A DNA stretch of 64,000 nucleotides from Dromaius novaehollandiae (Eukaryota > Chordata > Aves > Casuariiformes > Dromaiidae). Of this stretch, positions 19,031-32,400 are shown in pieces; positions within the stretch are counted from its first letter, which is position 1; each line of letters begins with the position of its first letter. Made by a program: the position numbers and the translations under genes. The notes below the pieces were generated by a model. It was not told the DNA's origin and did no database searches. It saw only the letters and a list, made by a program, of their open reading frames with translations. The stretch covers positions 62,001 through 126,000 of the forward strand of contig NW_026991472.1 in NCBI RefSeq assembly GCF_036370855.1, written 5' to 3'.

Positions 19031-20381
19031 TAACCATCCCCGTCATACAGAGCGCTGAAACCACCAAATAACCTGCTGCAAAACACAAAACCCAACGACG
19101 GGCCTAGAGGGGGAAGCCGGGGGCGGGAGAGAAAGGGAGGAGGGGCGAGGGAAGGACAGCTCTCCCCGGCCACCGCAGGGAGCTGCCAGCAGCTCCGGGT
19201 CGAACACCTCCCCTGCAGCAGCGGTCCCGCAGCAGCATGTGCCCGGTGCAGCCTCCCGCCTCCACGGAACGTTCTGGAAGCGCCACGGCCTGCACCGCTC
19301 TGCGTCGACAGAAGCCCGCGGTGCCCCGGCCGCTTCCAGCCGCACACCGCCCCGGAGACCCCGCCCCAGGCCCCGGCCTCCCGCGGCCGCCCGGCCCACG
19401 CCACGCCACGCCACGCCACGCCACGCCACGCAGCGAGCAGCCGCCTCAGCGGGCGCCAGGGCGCCCCGGCCCCGGCCCCGGCCCCGGCCGTACCGCCGCC
19501 TGCAACCGCCGCCTGCAACCGTCACCCGGCACCGGCCGCGTCCTCCGTTGCCACAGTAACGAGGAGCCCGCCGCTCCGCCTCGCCCCGTGAGCCAATGCG
19601 GCGTGGTGTCCGATGAGCGGCGGCAGGGAGAGCCAATAGTTTTTCGGAGCGGTGAGAGCCCGGCCGGCGCCTGGGCGGCGGGGCGAGGGGCGGGCGCAGA
19701 GCAGTTGCGTCACTGTCTACCGGCCGGAAGCAACGTAAAAAGCGTCCTCAGCGGGCGCGCGCGCCGTGCAGGGAGCGGGAGCTGGCGGCGGGGAGGGGCT
19801 GTCGCCGTCGCCGTCGGTCCGGTAGGTGCTCGGGGCCGCCGCCCCCGTCACCCTGCCCTGCCCTGCCCTCGGCCGGTGCCGCAGCCCCGGTGGGCGGCGA
19901 GCCGCGCCCCCGCACGTCGCTTCAGCCGCGGGCCGGGGCCGTGGGGCGCCCCCCCGCCCCCGAGGGCTGACGGCGGCGCGCCCCTTCTCTCGCAGGCCGC
20001 CGGCAGCCATGAACCAGTTCAGCTTCGGGTCGGGCGCGGCGGGAGGCGGCTTCACCTTCGGCGTGCCGAAGACGGCCGCCGCCACCACGGCCGCGACGGG
20101 CTTCTCCTTCTCCACCTCCGCCGCCTCGGGAGGCTTCAGCTTCGGCACGGCGGCGCAGACGCCCGCCAGCAGCCAGCCGGCCGGGCTCTTCTCCCTCAGC
20201 ACGCCGGCCAGCACCGCGCAGCCCGCCGGCTTCAGCTTCGGCACGCAGCCCGCCGCCACGGCGGCGCCGGCCGGGGCCGTGTTCTCGCTGGGGTGAGTCC
20301 CGCGGCCCAGCGCCCGCCGCCGCGGGGGGGCGGGGGGGGAGGTGGCGGCGCTGCCGAGCGGCCTGCTGCTTTGGAGGCGCC
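19031..20381. promoter_or_regulatory. CpG island / bidirectional promoter, unit 2
   Basis: Same as unit 1 at +11981. The X-box lies at 19547-19560 and the NUP62CL 5' UTR donor at 19822. Four CCCCGG hexamers and three CCCTG repeats. Confidence 0.75.
19547..19560. promoter_or_regulatory. RFX X-box, unit 2
   Basis: Identical GTTGCC, AC, AGTAAC motif to unit 1. Confidence 0.65.
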
Positions 20382-22334
20382 TGGGAAAGTACCTCAGAAC
20401 AGAGCGAGGCCGCTGCTGTTGCGGGGTGAACCTGTGCTGCAGTGCAGCACATCCGTAGGTGTTTACTGGGGCCTGTTCTTTCTCTCCATTCACTTTTCCA
20501 CGGGCTATCAAGACCAGTCAATCCTGTGACTTATTCCACTGCTGAAAGTTGTATGTTTATGCTGCTGCTTTGGAGACATGAGTCCATGCTGGTTAAGAAA
20601 AAGGAGAATTTGAGCTTTTGCATGGTGCGCCTGTTCTGTTGTGATTAAAACTTGGGGTGCTCAGAATCTGTCCTTTCCCAAGCAGGACTTCAGTCCTTTT
20701 AAGACACTGTAAACCCTGGAATGGGAATTGGTAGAATCATTTGTCTTTCCAGATAGTCCCACTTCTGAAGTGGAAAAATGTGATGAAACAGCCCAGGGAA
20801 ATCCTGCTTGCTCAGCTTTTGCCCGAGCAGTGCTCCTCAGGTCATGTTAGTAAGGTAGAATGAAGGTTACCAAGAACCAGCATCTTATTGATAGCAATGG
20901 AAAAGAGGTGTTAAGGCAGGTGCGAGCTGTAGTTTTACTTTGTCATCTGCCTTGTGGCTGGGAAAGGGGAGAGACTGGAGCTGGTAAGTAATTGAGGTTA
21001 TTGGCATTTTTGCTTTTCAGTTTTACTTTACAGAATAGTGCCATTTCTGAGGGTCCCTGGGGCAGTTATACTAGTGGAAAATCATACGAAAGAATGGCTT
21101 CACTTTTTCAAAAAATACACTCTTTCCTTCTTAGCTTATGTTCTTTCCTTCTTTCTTCCAAATATGCAGCTGCTGCTCAGGAAGGCCTTTTGTCATCATC
21201 GTACTGTTTTTGTTTGTTAAATTTAAAATAACTTTTCCACCCGAGAACGGTGGAAAGGGAGTTGGATGGAGGCTAGCAGTGGGAAGGCAGCTGGAAGAAA
21301 GTCTTGTGTTAGTTTGAAGCAGAGGAGGTGACAAGGATGTGTAAGGTCTGAGAGAAGAAACTTATTCTGAAACATTCATGGTGATGTAAATACCTTGGTG
21401 GGAGGAGGTAATTAAGGAGGAGTCAGTAAAAGTGGACTTGGTGGAGTCTGTATGACAGGAATTGTAGTGCGATCTGTGTCAAAACTGGGCTGCAGTTAGC
21501 TTGAAGTAGGAACCTGAAGTGCACATCTCTGAAATTAAGATGTTCTCTGCTGTCAGTAAATACTTTGTAAGAAAGCTGATTCTTAGTAGTTCACTGGATA
21601 TATGTCTCAGATTACCTTACTTTTTTTTTTTTTTTCCCTAGGGGAAAGGCACCCAAATTACACTTGGGAGGCAGTAGCACAACTCAAGCTGCAGGTATCA
21701 CAGGAGGCTTTGGGTTCGGCGGCTCTGTACCGGCTAGTGCGCCCTCAAGGCAAGCAGCAGCCCCCTCTGGCTTTGTTTTTGGCTCTGCTGGTACCACCGC
21801 CACTACCACTGAGTCTGGGACAACTGGAGGGTTTACTTTTTCCAGTGGTAGTGCAACCCAGGCAGCAACACCCAGCTTCAGTATCAGCACCGTAAGCAGT
21901 GCGGCCCCGCAAGCAGCGCCCGCGGGGTTGACCTTTGGAGCAGCGCCTGCTGCCGCTGCCACCGCTGCTGCCACCCTAGGAGCAACAAACAACACAGCCA
22001 GCAACTGCCTTCAGCCTTGGGGGACAGTGCTCAGGTGAGTGCCTGGGCTGGGAATGTGGGCTGTAATTGGGAAGCCTGCCGACATGGAGGGCACCTGGGG
22101 GTGGTGTGTGAAGTTCTGAAGCCTCCTTCAGCTTTTGCTGGTGTGAAGTGAAACTCGTGGTCGTAATACATGCTTTCTTTTTTTCCCTATTTATCCAGGG
22201 TCTCTAGTTACAGACGCAAAAGTGCACCCATTAGGGCCCAAGCGGATATGCATGTATCCGTTTGTTTCTTAACATTACAGCAATTGGCAGAACTTGTATG
22301 TGTGTCTGAATTAGTGAGTTTGCCACCTGGCTAG
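20009..22334 (+). CDS. NUP62CL: NUP62CL/NUP62-type FG nucleoporin, 5' exons only, copy 2
   Basis: Exon 1 20009-20292, exon 2 21642-22034, possible exon 3 22199-22334 ending in TAG. Glu at the variable exon 2 site, as in copies 1 and 5. The T tract before the exon 2 acceptor is the shortest of the array. Same truncation and apparent frame change as copy 1. Confidence 0.65.
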
Positions 22335-23018
22335 GTCAGTCTGAAGCAAAGCATCTGTTTATGTGGGGAAGTTTCTCAGAACAGCATCTCTTGGCTTAGC
22401 TGTTTCTTGTGATATTTGAGCTTAATGCTGAGATGAAGTAGCCTGTAGTCTTGCCTCCTTACATTCTGAATGGCCAGTCTTTATTTTGTGACTGTGTATG
22501 TGTGAATTTGAAACCGGAGGTGATAAAGGAAGACAAGTACAGTGTAAAATGGCCCAGAAGGCAAGTGACTGCCGAGATAACAGTGGGATGCTCTCGTGTT
22601 TGAATGTGCCTTGCAGGATTTTGAATGGCTTTGCTGTCAGTACTTTTTGGGCTGGTGGGGGTGGGGGTCTTCATCATTAGGGATGGGGATTCCTAAGCTG
22701 AGTGGTGTTTGAGAAGTATTACTGAAGGGGTTTGGAGGCTGAGGCTGAAATAATTCTGCCACTGAAGAGAAGTGTCAGAGTTGCATTTGAAGTGCTTGGA
22801 GAGTGTCTTTGGTGGATTTGGGGTGGGGGTATAGAGGCAGGGATGGGAGTGGTGAGGAAGGGGAGTGCCCTGCCCAGGATGCTGAACTGTTGCTGAACCC
22901 AGGCAACAAACCTGTTTCACTTTAACAGTGAAACTTGCGGGCCTGTTTGAGACAAGGACTATATTCCGTAAGCAGGGTGTAGCCTACTCACTGTTTTATC
23001 CAAGGTGGTTTTGTTGAC

Positions 23019-23698
23019 TGTGACGCGCCAATAGAGGGGCGTCGGAGATTCTTTCAGATTCGGGTTAGTTGCACTGAACTCAAGAGATCATCATTTGTCA
23101 AGTGTAAGAATTTACTAGAGCTAAGCAGTTACACACATACGACGGACACTGGACAACACTGAACAACTTACACCAGACCATCTACAAGTCTAACAAAGCT
23201 AAAAAGTAAAGAACTGAAAACAGAATGCACATATCAGAGCTCTGTGGTTAAGCCACAGATGCACGGTACAGTGACCGTTCTCAGCCTTTCCTTGTCCTTA
23301 TGGACCACCTCTCCAGTACGGTTTTCCCCAGATTGTTCTCAGCGTGCTCAAGCTATGCTGGGATGATTCAGGTTCTCCCTGGCAGTTGCCATCGGGGTGT
23401 CCCTGCTGATGGGTGGGTTGCTGGGTGTGCAGGCCAAGTGAGGGTGAGACTGAGTCCGCACAGAGGTATGTGGCTTTCTTCTGTCCTTCAGAGGCTTAGG
23501 GTTTTTCATCCAATCAAACAGTGCCAGACCACGGTTACACAACAGAAGCGATGGCCTCAGCCGGTAACAGGATGGATACCAACAGGGTGGTCAACAGACA
23601 ACCCAGTTCCACGCTACCCAGAGGCTTACAGGGCGAGTCTGCAGTGTCACTTCTCCTTTGCTGACTAGGCTTGCTCAGCACTCAGGGGTCACTGGAGG
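23019..23698 (-). mobile_element. LTR-like element B, unit 2
   Basis: 680-bp copy of 11041-11720, with a GGTTTGC to GGCTTGC change near its right end that is shared with unit 3. Confidence 0.55.
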
Positions 23699-23970
23699 TC
23701 CTCCCCAACGATATGCAAAACTTTAGTGCGGTTGGCTATCTGATATACATCAGTAGTAATCTGATGGAAATGGTTAACATAAAAACAGCAACTGTCATTA
23801 GTTAAGGCACACACTGCTCCTTGAGAGGCTAGCAAACAGTCAAGTGTGAAATGATTCTGTACAGTAGTTTGGCCAATATTGTGTATGTCTTCATTTAAAA
23901 GCGTTAAGGCATCGATGGGTGTGTTTTCTATCACTTCTGTGGTTACAGATTCACTATTGTTTTTTCCAGG
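23689..23970 (-). pseudogene. Retroviral env TM fragment, unit 2
   Basis: Same relic as at 11711-11992; the CX6CC motif and open frame are retained. Confidence 0.75.
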
Positions 23971-24682
23971 TCAACTGCCCTCGCTGGGTAACTGCTTCCA
24001 TGGCTTGTATATCAGCATTATGGGGCCACAGCCCACACGCTATTTCCAACTGGAGTGCAAGGATTATACTAAGGTAGCAATACCAGGGAGCACGGCACCC
24101 CGAAAATGAATTTTGGAATGTGGCTTTTGCTGCCTTGCCGGGGCAGTGTGTCAGCCCGAGAGCAAGGGGCGGGGGGGAGGGGCGTCACAGCCGCCTTCCT
24201 TTCTTCGGGGAAAGGAAAGCCCCTGCCTGTCGTGGGGTCTAAAGCAGACGTACCCATTTAAACACTCCCTTAACGTGCCTAGTGTTTTCCTGTGGCTACT
24301 GTTTTACTGTGGGGAAATGCACGGAGCCAGACAGTCTCCCAGCCTGCTCCTGCGCATCCTCCCTAGCTTTCGTCAGGCCCTGCAGAGGCTCGTCTGCACA
24401 GCCTGCCCGGCTCCGTGAAAGACCGCCTCCCCGCCAAACGGCGCTCAGGAGAAGCACGGCCTACAACAAACAGCCGGTGGCACTGAGGTCACGCCTGTGC
24501 AGGGTGACTGGGAAGGAGCTGGCAGGCCGCGCGCACGCTCAGCGGCCCATTGTGAGGAGCTCCTGACACCTTCACAAGGTCTGCACGCCCGCCGGCGATG
24601 TCACAGCACCGCCAGGGCAACCCAGGGCCCCGTTGCCGGGCAGGCCTCATTTGCGCACACAGCTTTGGGAGTACCAGCAGAC

Positions 24683-26417
24683 ATGGCTGGCTGCTCTGCC
24701 TTGGTGTGCCTTCTCCTGTGTACTCTTCTTGTACACGGGGTCCCCATACCTGGGGAAAGAGAGGCTTCGGTGCTGTCTGAAGGTACGTACTCTGACGCAA
24801 GACCTCCTCTCCCCCACTAACATTGTCTAAGGGTGAATCTCCAGGGGCAAGGCAGCGCTCCCACGGGCCCCTACCAGCACCTGGGGGCACAGGCAGAATA
24901 GGGGGCTCCCTTCCAAAGCTGAGAACACTTGAGGAGGAGCTCTTCTGCAGAGACGCGGCTTTCCACAGCCTTCTGCGCCGCCCTCCTGCGCTGCCCGCCC
25001 TGGGCACACACAAGCATCTGCCGAGCCTCGGCCCAGCACAAGAGTGGGTCTCGCTCGTGACAGCAGGCTCCTGCTTCCCTTTCTCCCAGCGCAGGAAGGA
25101 GGGAGAGAGGAGGAGCAAAACGCACCAAAAGGAGCAGGGGGGAGAAGAGAAGAATGGGGCGTTTTCTCAATGCACGGCACCAAACTAGGATACCACATGG
25201 CATCCCGCACGTGCTGGGATGCCACGTCCCCACGGCTGTGATGCGTGTGCCGCTGCGCTTGGGCTCTTCACGCTTCAGCCCTCCCCTTCCTACCTTTCAC
25301 CTACCACAGCATGCACGTTTATATTAAACGCTGATCTCTGGCCACTGTTTTGCAGTACTCTCCCCCAAGGGTTCTGCAGAGGCTGACCCCAGCCCTCCAA
25401 AACGCAGAACTGTTGTCGTCATCGTCGCCAACACTTTGACGCTCGTCATCTTGACGTTGTTCTTTGCGTTCTGCGTTTGGCTCTACTACCGACTCAAGAC
25501 CAGGAAAGAAAGGTAATGTTTGAAATTCACACCCCTTGCAAAGTGATACACCTTGCACAGCAGCTTCCAATGTGGGCATGGCAACAAGAACAGCACACCT
25601 GCAAGGCAGCCATTACACAGCTGCACAAAGTGCTTACCTGAAGCCCACAGGTACTCTCAAGGCTTCCCAGAAAGCTCCCAGGCCGGCATTTTAACCCTTT
25701 CCCTGGCAAATGGAACAGAGCACAAGTTCCCTCCTAGGGAGCGCGCTTCCTTTCAAAAGGACAACTAAAAATCCTTTACCATACCTCTCGGTACGATTCC
25801 TAGGTCTCCAGAGGACGATGCCGAGGCATCCGCTTGCCACTACCGCTGCCACTGCGGAGAGGTGAGTTCTGTCCTGCCTCCAGGACAAAAAGCTCCATCC
25901 GAGCAAGTCCCTTCAAACCTTCCCCTCTTCAAACTCGCACCAACACAAAGCTCATCTGCTAATGTGTTATTTCCAGCTTCACAGCAGCCTGCAGTGTACC
26001 TGCTCCAGGTGTGCTTCTCCGAGCGCAGCAAGCCTAGAGCTCTGCAACATCTGGGGCAATGAAGACGACAATCCGTATGGCGGCCTTCTCCCATCCCTGC
26101 CTCCTACACCGGGCATGGGAGAGTTCAGCAGAAGCTCTTCCAGTGACAGGTAATCGCCACCACAAAAGCAGAAGACACCTTGCTCAGGCTATGCTGCGCC
26201 CCTTTCAAGGGCGGGCTTGCTTTGGGGCCTCTGGGGGCAGCTTAAGGGCGTATTCTCCTGCTCCCTTTCCCTTGGGGCTGGCCAGTGTGCCCTTCAGAGA
26301 GCTACTGCACACAACCCCGGCTTCCATTTCAGTGCCACCACGCAGGAGGAGAACACCGCAGATGCAGGCGTGCCTGGCACAGGCAGGCTCGAAGCACCAA
26401 CCAGCGACAAGGCCTGA
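24683..26417 (+). CDS. Gene X copy 3
   Basis: Exons 24683-24782, 25356-25512, 25804-25861, 25977-26149 and 26333-26417. The frame is intact, 190 residues. The only protein changes from copy 1 are in the last exon, an Ala to Val (AGVPG) and a Gly to Ser (APTSDKA). The signal peptide, membrane span and Cys clusters are unchanged. Confidence 0.75.
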
Positions 26418-26554
26418 ACGGGTGGCATCTCGGGCTGGGCACCGACACCAGGCCACGGCACCGTCCCTCTGCCCAGCCTGCCCGCACCGTGCTCCTCCGT
26501 CTCGGGCCGGTGCCATCATCACGCCCGGCCACCTGCACGAGGAGGCCCCTGGGC

Positions 26555-26560
26555 AATAAA
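26555..26560 (+). terminator. AATAAA poly(A) signal of gene X copy 3
   Basis: Canonical signal 138 bp after the stop codon. Confidence 0.7.
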
Positions 26561-27323
26561 GACGGAGAGGAGGCAGAGCTCACGCAGCGCCAGTGGTGTT
26601 TCCTTAGAGCAGCTCGCGGGGGCCGGGGGTGGGGGGGATCTCTCCCACCCACAGGCCTTGGGGCACAGAGCTCCTCCACTCGCACGCGCTCCAGTGCCAA
26701 CATGGCCGGGCCCGAGGGCTTTGGCCAGGAGCGCTCCTGGGCGAGCGGCAGCGCGGGGGACGCCGGCTACGAGAGCCCCTCACAGCCCCGCAGGCCGGCA
26801 GCCCCGCGCTCGCTCCCCGCGCTTTCACGCTGGCTCCCGGGCACGCCGCACTCGTGCCCACCCACCAGGGCCGGGAAGCGCTGCCACCCTGCCGGCGGCT
26901 CGCGGCCTGTCTGCGCTCCGCGGCTGTGCCGGTGGCACTCTTGAATGGGTTAAATCCCACTAACTAGGATTTCTAAATCCAAGTAATGGGGCTTTCCAAT
27001 GCGGGGCTGCAGAGTGTCCCGGTGGCCAGGCCTCGGGGCCTTGGCAGCAGCCGTGCGGGCACAGCCGGAGCCCGGCTGCGGCGCCGGGGCTGGAGGCGGC
27101 GGGCGCTCTGTCCCGCTGCCCCGTGCAGCAAAGCCCCCTCCCCGCCACAGCCACTGCCTGCGCCCCAGCGGTGCTCGGGCAGCCTGCTGCCCTCCTCTGC
27201 TGCTCCGCGCACCCTGACAGGCGCAAGTGGTGGCAACTGCTGCAAAGCCCCTTTCCCGCACAGCTGTGACCTGATTCAGCTCCCAGCAAATCCAGACTCG
27301 AAGCCTACCAGCTCCTGCACAAC

Positions 27324-28064
27324 TGTGATGCGCCAACAGGGGAGCAGCTGAGATTCTGTCAGATTCCTGGGTTAGCGCGCTGAACTTCAGAGATCATCAT
27401 TTGGCAGGTATAAGAAGTTACATATGACAACACTAAACAATTAACACCAAACCATCTACAAGTATAACAAAGCTGAAAAGTATAGTAAAGCTAGAAATAC
27501 AATAGAACTGAAAATAGAATACACATATTAGAGCTCCCTGGTTAAGCCACGGATGCTCAGTACAGTGACTTTTCTCGGATGCACGGTACAGTGACCATTC
27601 TCACCCTTTCCTTGTACTTACGGGCCACCCCTCCGGTACAGTTTTCCCCAGACTCTTCTCACCACGCTCGGGCTGTGCCGGGATGATTCAGGTTCTCCCT
27701 GGCGGTCGCCATCAGTGGCGTCCCCGCTGATCAGTGGGTTGTCTGGTCTGCAGGCCAACTGAGGGCGAGTCTGAGTCCACACAGAGGTAGGTAGCTTACT
27801 CTCTTTTATCCTTCCCGGGCTTAGTTCCTTGCCCATTCGAACAGTGCCAGACCACAGTCACACAGCAGAACCGACGGCCTCAGCCAATAACAGTGTGGTC
27901 AAGAGGCTGGGCAACAGATAACAGTACGCATGTTCAACACCCAACAGTATGCGTACTCAACAGATAACCCAGTTCCACGCTACCCAGAGGCTTACAGGGC
28001 GAGTCCGCAGTGTCACTTCTCCTTTGCTGACTAGGTTTGCTCAGCACTCAGGGGTCGCTGGAGG
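27324..28064 (-). mobile_element. LTR-like element A, unit 3
   Basis: 741-bp copy of 3365-4105. It has a T to C change (GAGTCCGCAG) within the stretch that is identical between A and B in unit 1. Confidence 0.55.
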
Positions 28065-30144
28065 GCTACAGCAACCCCACAGTGTGGTGACTCCGGCCGT
28101 GGTGCACCGGGGTTCCTTAACTCTTGGGGAGCACCCCAGAGCAAACCCCTCTTCCATGGGCCGCGCCATCCTGAGTCCCACAGTTGCCTGTGTGTCATCA
28201 TTCCCAAATACTGCCAGATGGCAGTATAGCTGCATACATACATACGTACTTTTTCATCTAGACGCGCACAGACCCACCTGATTCTTCTCTCTTAAACTAC
28301 GACTATGTACACACCTTATTACTAAGAAAGCCGATGAGGCTGGAAGCCAACACTGGAAATGGTGAATTACGACAAGAGATTTTGGCATCATCGGATAGGC
28401 ATATGGCAGCAATCATTTCCTTGCACAGAGGAAATCTTCATAGAAAGCCATAGTAGTAGAGTCTTACATACTCAAGTATCAGTCTCTAGATGCACTTGCA
28501 TGGTTAGATGGATAGGATTTAGAAGGCAAGGTTGCGAAACCTGAACTGAGACAAACTGAAAAGTGGACAAATAAAGAAATACACCTGACACTAAATATTT
28601 AGTAACAGTTTTGAAGGTGCTCTGAAACTGGATGTCTTGGGGAAAGAAAAATCCGACCTGTGATGAGCTGTGTTGCTGCACTTCCGCCTGGTGGCAAAGA
28701 ATTCACAATACAGAATTGAAAAAAACATTGCCTTAAAAATGTCCTCACACTCTTGGTATGTTAGAATGAGCAACTATTTTCAATTAAATGAAATATTTAA
28801 TATTTAAACTCAGGAATGAGATGTTTGGAAATCAGGACATTGAGATTAGACTGAACAGTTCTCTTACAGCAAGAGGATGTTTTCCTGAAGCTCGCATGGG
28901 AGTTTCTGTCATTTGAATGACCCTTTGGACAGATGTTTAGCTGTCAAGGTGATGTCGTGAAACAATTTGCAGACTGGGTTTTGATTATTGTTTGTCGGCG
29001 TCGAATCTGAAAGAGCCTGCCTATCGTTCAAAGCTCCGTTTTATTCAACTTTTGGCCTTTCTTCTGAGGGCTTTTTCTGGGCTAGTGACATTGGACGTTG
29101 CAGTCTTCCTGCCTTGATTAATTCAGCCCTGCTGGCCACGTCTATTGGGGAGACCTGTGTGCAACGTTTTCTCTCTTGTATAGTTTACTTTGGGGAAGAA
29201 AATGCTGCTGTAGAAATAGTGTCAAAATGATCCTAGTATAGCTGTGCCCTTGGGGTTGATTTGATGTTTCTCTGCACAAAACCCAGTACTTTAAAACAAC
29301 TGAATCAGTTCTACTTAAACTTTTTCTTTTTTTTTTTTTTTTTTTTTTTTTTAGTTAGGTGTTGTATAGAAGTAATAACTGAATAGAATTTTTGGAACAA
29401 TATCTGAAGAGTTTCAATACTTAGTTTTTTGCTAAGCCGCTGGAGAACAAGCATGTGTATGTGTTAGGTAAACAAAACTTTCTGGATCTACTCAAACCTG
29501 AAGGAAACCATTGCCAGAAATTAAAATGAGGTATCCAGGGACTTGCAATGTGATACCGAGCCTTTCAGCTCTTCTATTCTTTCCTGTCTGACAACTGTTT
29601 CTACAGTAAGCGTCTGTAAAAGAAATGACATAAAGAAGAAGGGATAAGGGATAATATTGTACTTCAGTGATCAATTATCTCTACAGTTCTTCAGTGTCTG
29701 ACATGCAGAATTAGCACACTCAGTTGCCTCTGGATATTTTAGTCTCTACTCAGAAGTTAAGCAGCAACTTTTTCCTTCATATGAAGTCCTTTGTATCTAG
29801 TTGTAATTGCCTTCATCTCTGGCAGACTTCAGGGAAAAGTAGGGGGAAGTCTGAAGTATCTAACACTCTTTCAACTGCATGTTCTCATTTCCTTTAGGCT
29901 GAGAAAATAAATCTTCCTCCCATTCCATGCTCACAATCTCGCCTCCTATTCCTGGGGCATCTTCCTTACTTTCTCCCTCAGGAGCTTCTTACCCTACAAA
30001 TACCTTCTAGCTGTTTCAGTCAGTCCAAAGCTGCATAAGGCTTTCTTTACTCACCCTGGGAAAAGCCAAATTTGCTTCTTAGTTAACAAGGTGAGACTGT
30101 GGTACAACATGTAGAAGCAGCAGCATTTCTTGTGGAAGACTCAC

Positions 30145-30258
30145 CCCGTCATCGTCGTCGTCGTCGTCGTCGTCATCTTCTTCTTGAGCATCACTAAGTA
30201 GCTTGGCAAGGGACTGCAGAGAAGAGACTGAGGAAATACTATCTATATCCATATCCAT
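30145..30258 (-). CDS. DNAAF6: DNAAF6 first coding exon only, copy 3
   Basis: ATG at 30258, donor GTGAGT at 30144. The Asp run is 10 residues, making a 38-codon exon, and there is one silent Leu codon change shared with copy 4. Truncated as in copy 1. Confidence 0.75.
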
Positions 30259-31029
30259 AGCTTACCTGCGCAGAAAAAACAAGTGACAGATGAAGAAAGA
30301 ACACCACCTTTTCTATACTGTCCTTCCTCAAATGCAAACAATTTTCCTGCTGTGCTCTAGAAGGATAAACTTTGCCCAAAAACTTACATGAGATGCCAAC
30401 GTGTACAGTGGAATATAATCAATGTTCCCCTGTCCGTAACCAAGTTATTGACTCTTTTGCTCCACAAGCACTTGTTGTGGAGCCTGCTCAAGTCTAACAG
30501 TGCTTATTAGCTCTGGCACAGCTCCATCCAAACATGGATTTTCTGCTCCTGTGGCCAGGTTGAGGGCAGCAGAATTTCTTGTTGCAGGTTTCGATTTGGC
30601 ATTCTGGACTATATTTGTCTCCCTGAGGAGCCAGGCAGGGGTCTCCACGCCAGGTTCTCTGGCCTCCTTGTTCCAGGGAGGCTTAGGAGAGGCCCAGCTC
30701 TAGGTCCAAGCTGTCTTGGGCCTTTGCACAGTGCCCCAGGCAAGTCGGTACGCCCTCCAACAACCTAAAGCACAGGGAAGTGAGGTGCAGAGAGATCTAA
30801 GCTGCCCCCATGGAAAACAGCTTTGCTTTGTAACCAGTAGTACTGTATTATCTAGCATTGTCTTCCTCCTTTAGCCCAGGTTCTCGCTATCCAGGAACGG
30901 AGATTGGACTTAGCAATTAACTCAGTGAATTTACATATAACCATATAGTCCCATTCATGTAGCATCTTAACGTCTTTAAAGCACAGCTTCACTCATCCCG
31001 ACCAGACAACTCTGAGAGTGGGCAATTTA

Positions 31030-32400
31030 ACCATCCCCGTCATACAGAGCGCTGAAACCACCAAATAACCTGCTGCAAAACACAAAACCCAACGACGGGC
31101 CTAGAGGGGGAAGCCGGGGGCGGGAGAGAAAGGGAGGAGGGGCGAGGGAAGGACAGCTCTCCCCGGCCACCGCAGGGAGCTGCCAGCAGCTCCGGGTCGA
31201 ACACCTCCCCTGCAGCAGCGGTCCCGCAGCAGCATGTGCCCGGTGCAGCCTCCCGCCTCCACGGAACGTTCTGGAAGCGCCACGGCCTGCACCGCTCTGC
31301 GTCGACAGAAGCCCGCGGTGCCCCGGCCGCTTCCAGCCGCACACCGCCCCGGAGACCCCGCCCCAGGCCCCGGCCTCCCGCGGCCGCCCGGCCCACGCCA
31401 CGCCACGCCACGCCACGCCACGCCACGCAGCGAGCAGCCGCCTCAGCGGGCGCCAGGGCGCCCCGGCCCCGGCCCCGGCCCCGGCCCCGGCCCCGGCCGT
31501 ACCGCCGCCTGCAACCGCCGCCTGCAACCGTCACCCGGCACCGGCCGCGTCCTCCGTTGCCACAGTAACGAGGAGCCCGCCGCTCCGCCTCGCCCCGTGA
31601 GCCAATGCGGCGTGGTGTCCGATGAGCGGCGGCAGGGAGAGCCAATAGTTTTTCGGAGCGGTGAGAGCCCGGCCGGCGCCTGGGCGGCGGGGCGAGGGGC
31701 GGGCGCAGAGCAGTTGCGTCACTGTCTACCGGCCGGAAGCAACGTAAAAAGCGTCCTCAGCGGGCGCGCGCGCCGTGCAGGGAGCGGGAGCTGGCGGCGG
31801 GGAGGGGCTGTCGCCGTCGCCGTCGGTCCGGTAGGTGCTCGGGGCCGCCGCCCCGCCCCCGTCGCCCTGCCCTGCCCTGCCCTGCCCTCGGCCGGTGCCG
31901 CAGCCCCGGTGGGCGGCGAGCCGCGCCCCCGCACGTCGCTTCAGCCGCGGGCCGGGGCCGTGGGGCGCCCCCCCGCCCCCGAGGGCTGACGGCGGCGCGC
32001 CCCTTCTCTCGCAGGCCGCCGGCAGCCATGAACCAGTTCAGCTTCGGGTCGGGCGCGGCGGGAGGCGGCTTCACCTTCGGCGTGCCGAAGACGGCCGCCG
32101 CCACCACGGCCGCGACGGGCTTCTCCTTCTCCACCTCCGCCGCCTCGGGAGGCTTCAGCTTCGGCACGGCGGCGCAGACGCCCGCCAGCAGCCAGCCGGC
32201 CGGGCTCTTCTCCCTCAGCACGCCGGCCAGCACCGCGCAGCCCGCCGGCTTCAGCTTCGGCACGCAGCCCGCCGCCACGGCGGCGCCGGCCGGGGCCGTG
32301 TTCTCGCTGGGGTGAGTCCCGCGGCCCAGCGCCCGCCGCCGCGGGGGGGCGGGGGGGGAGGTGGCGGCGCTGCCGAGCGGCCTGCTGCTTTGGAGGCGCC
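31030..32400. promoter_or_regulatory. CpG island / bidirectional promoter, unit 3
   Basis: X-box at 31556-31569 and NUP62CL 5' UTR donor at 31841. Six CCCCGG hexamers. The promoter intron has an added CCGCCC-type segment and four CCCTG repeats. Confidence 0.75.
31556..31569. promoter_or_regulatory. RFX X-box, unit 3
   Basis: Identical GTTGCC, AC, AGTAAC motif. Confidence 0.65.

Larger units (their letters stand above)
11982..23959 (+). repeat. Tandem array unit 2 (11,978 bp)
   Basis: Second full copy. Gene X landmarks sit at unit 1 position +11986 and the DNAAF6/NUP62CL promoter landmarks at +11981. Private features are a long uninterrupted G tract at about 12191-12211 and loss of an 8-bp duplication (GGGGCCTC) near 15060. 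Gene X intron variants are shared with unit 6 rather than with unit 1 or unit 3. Confidence 0.97.
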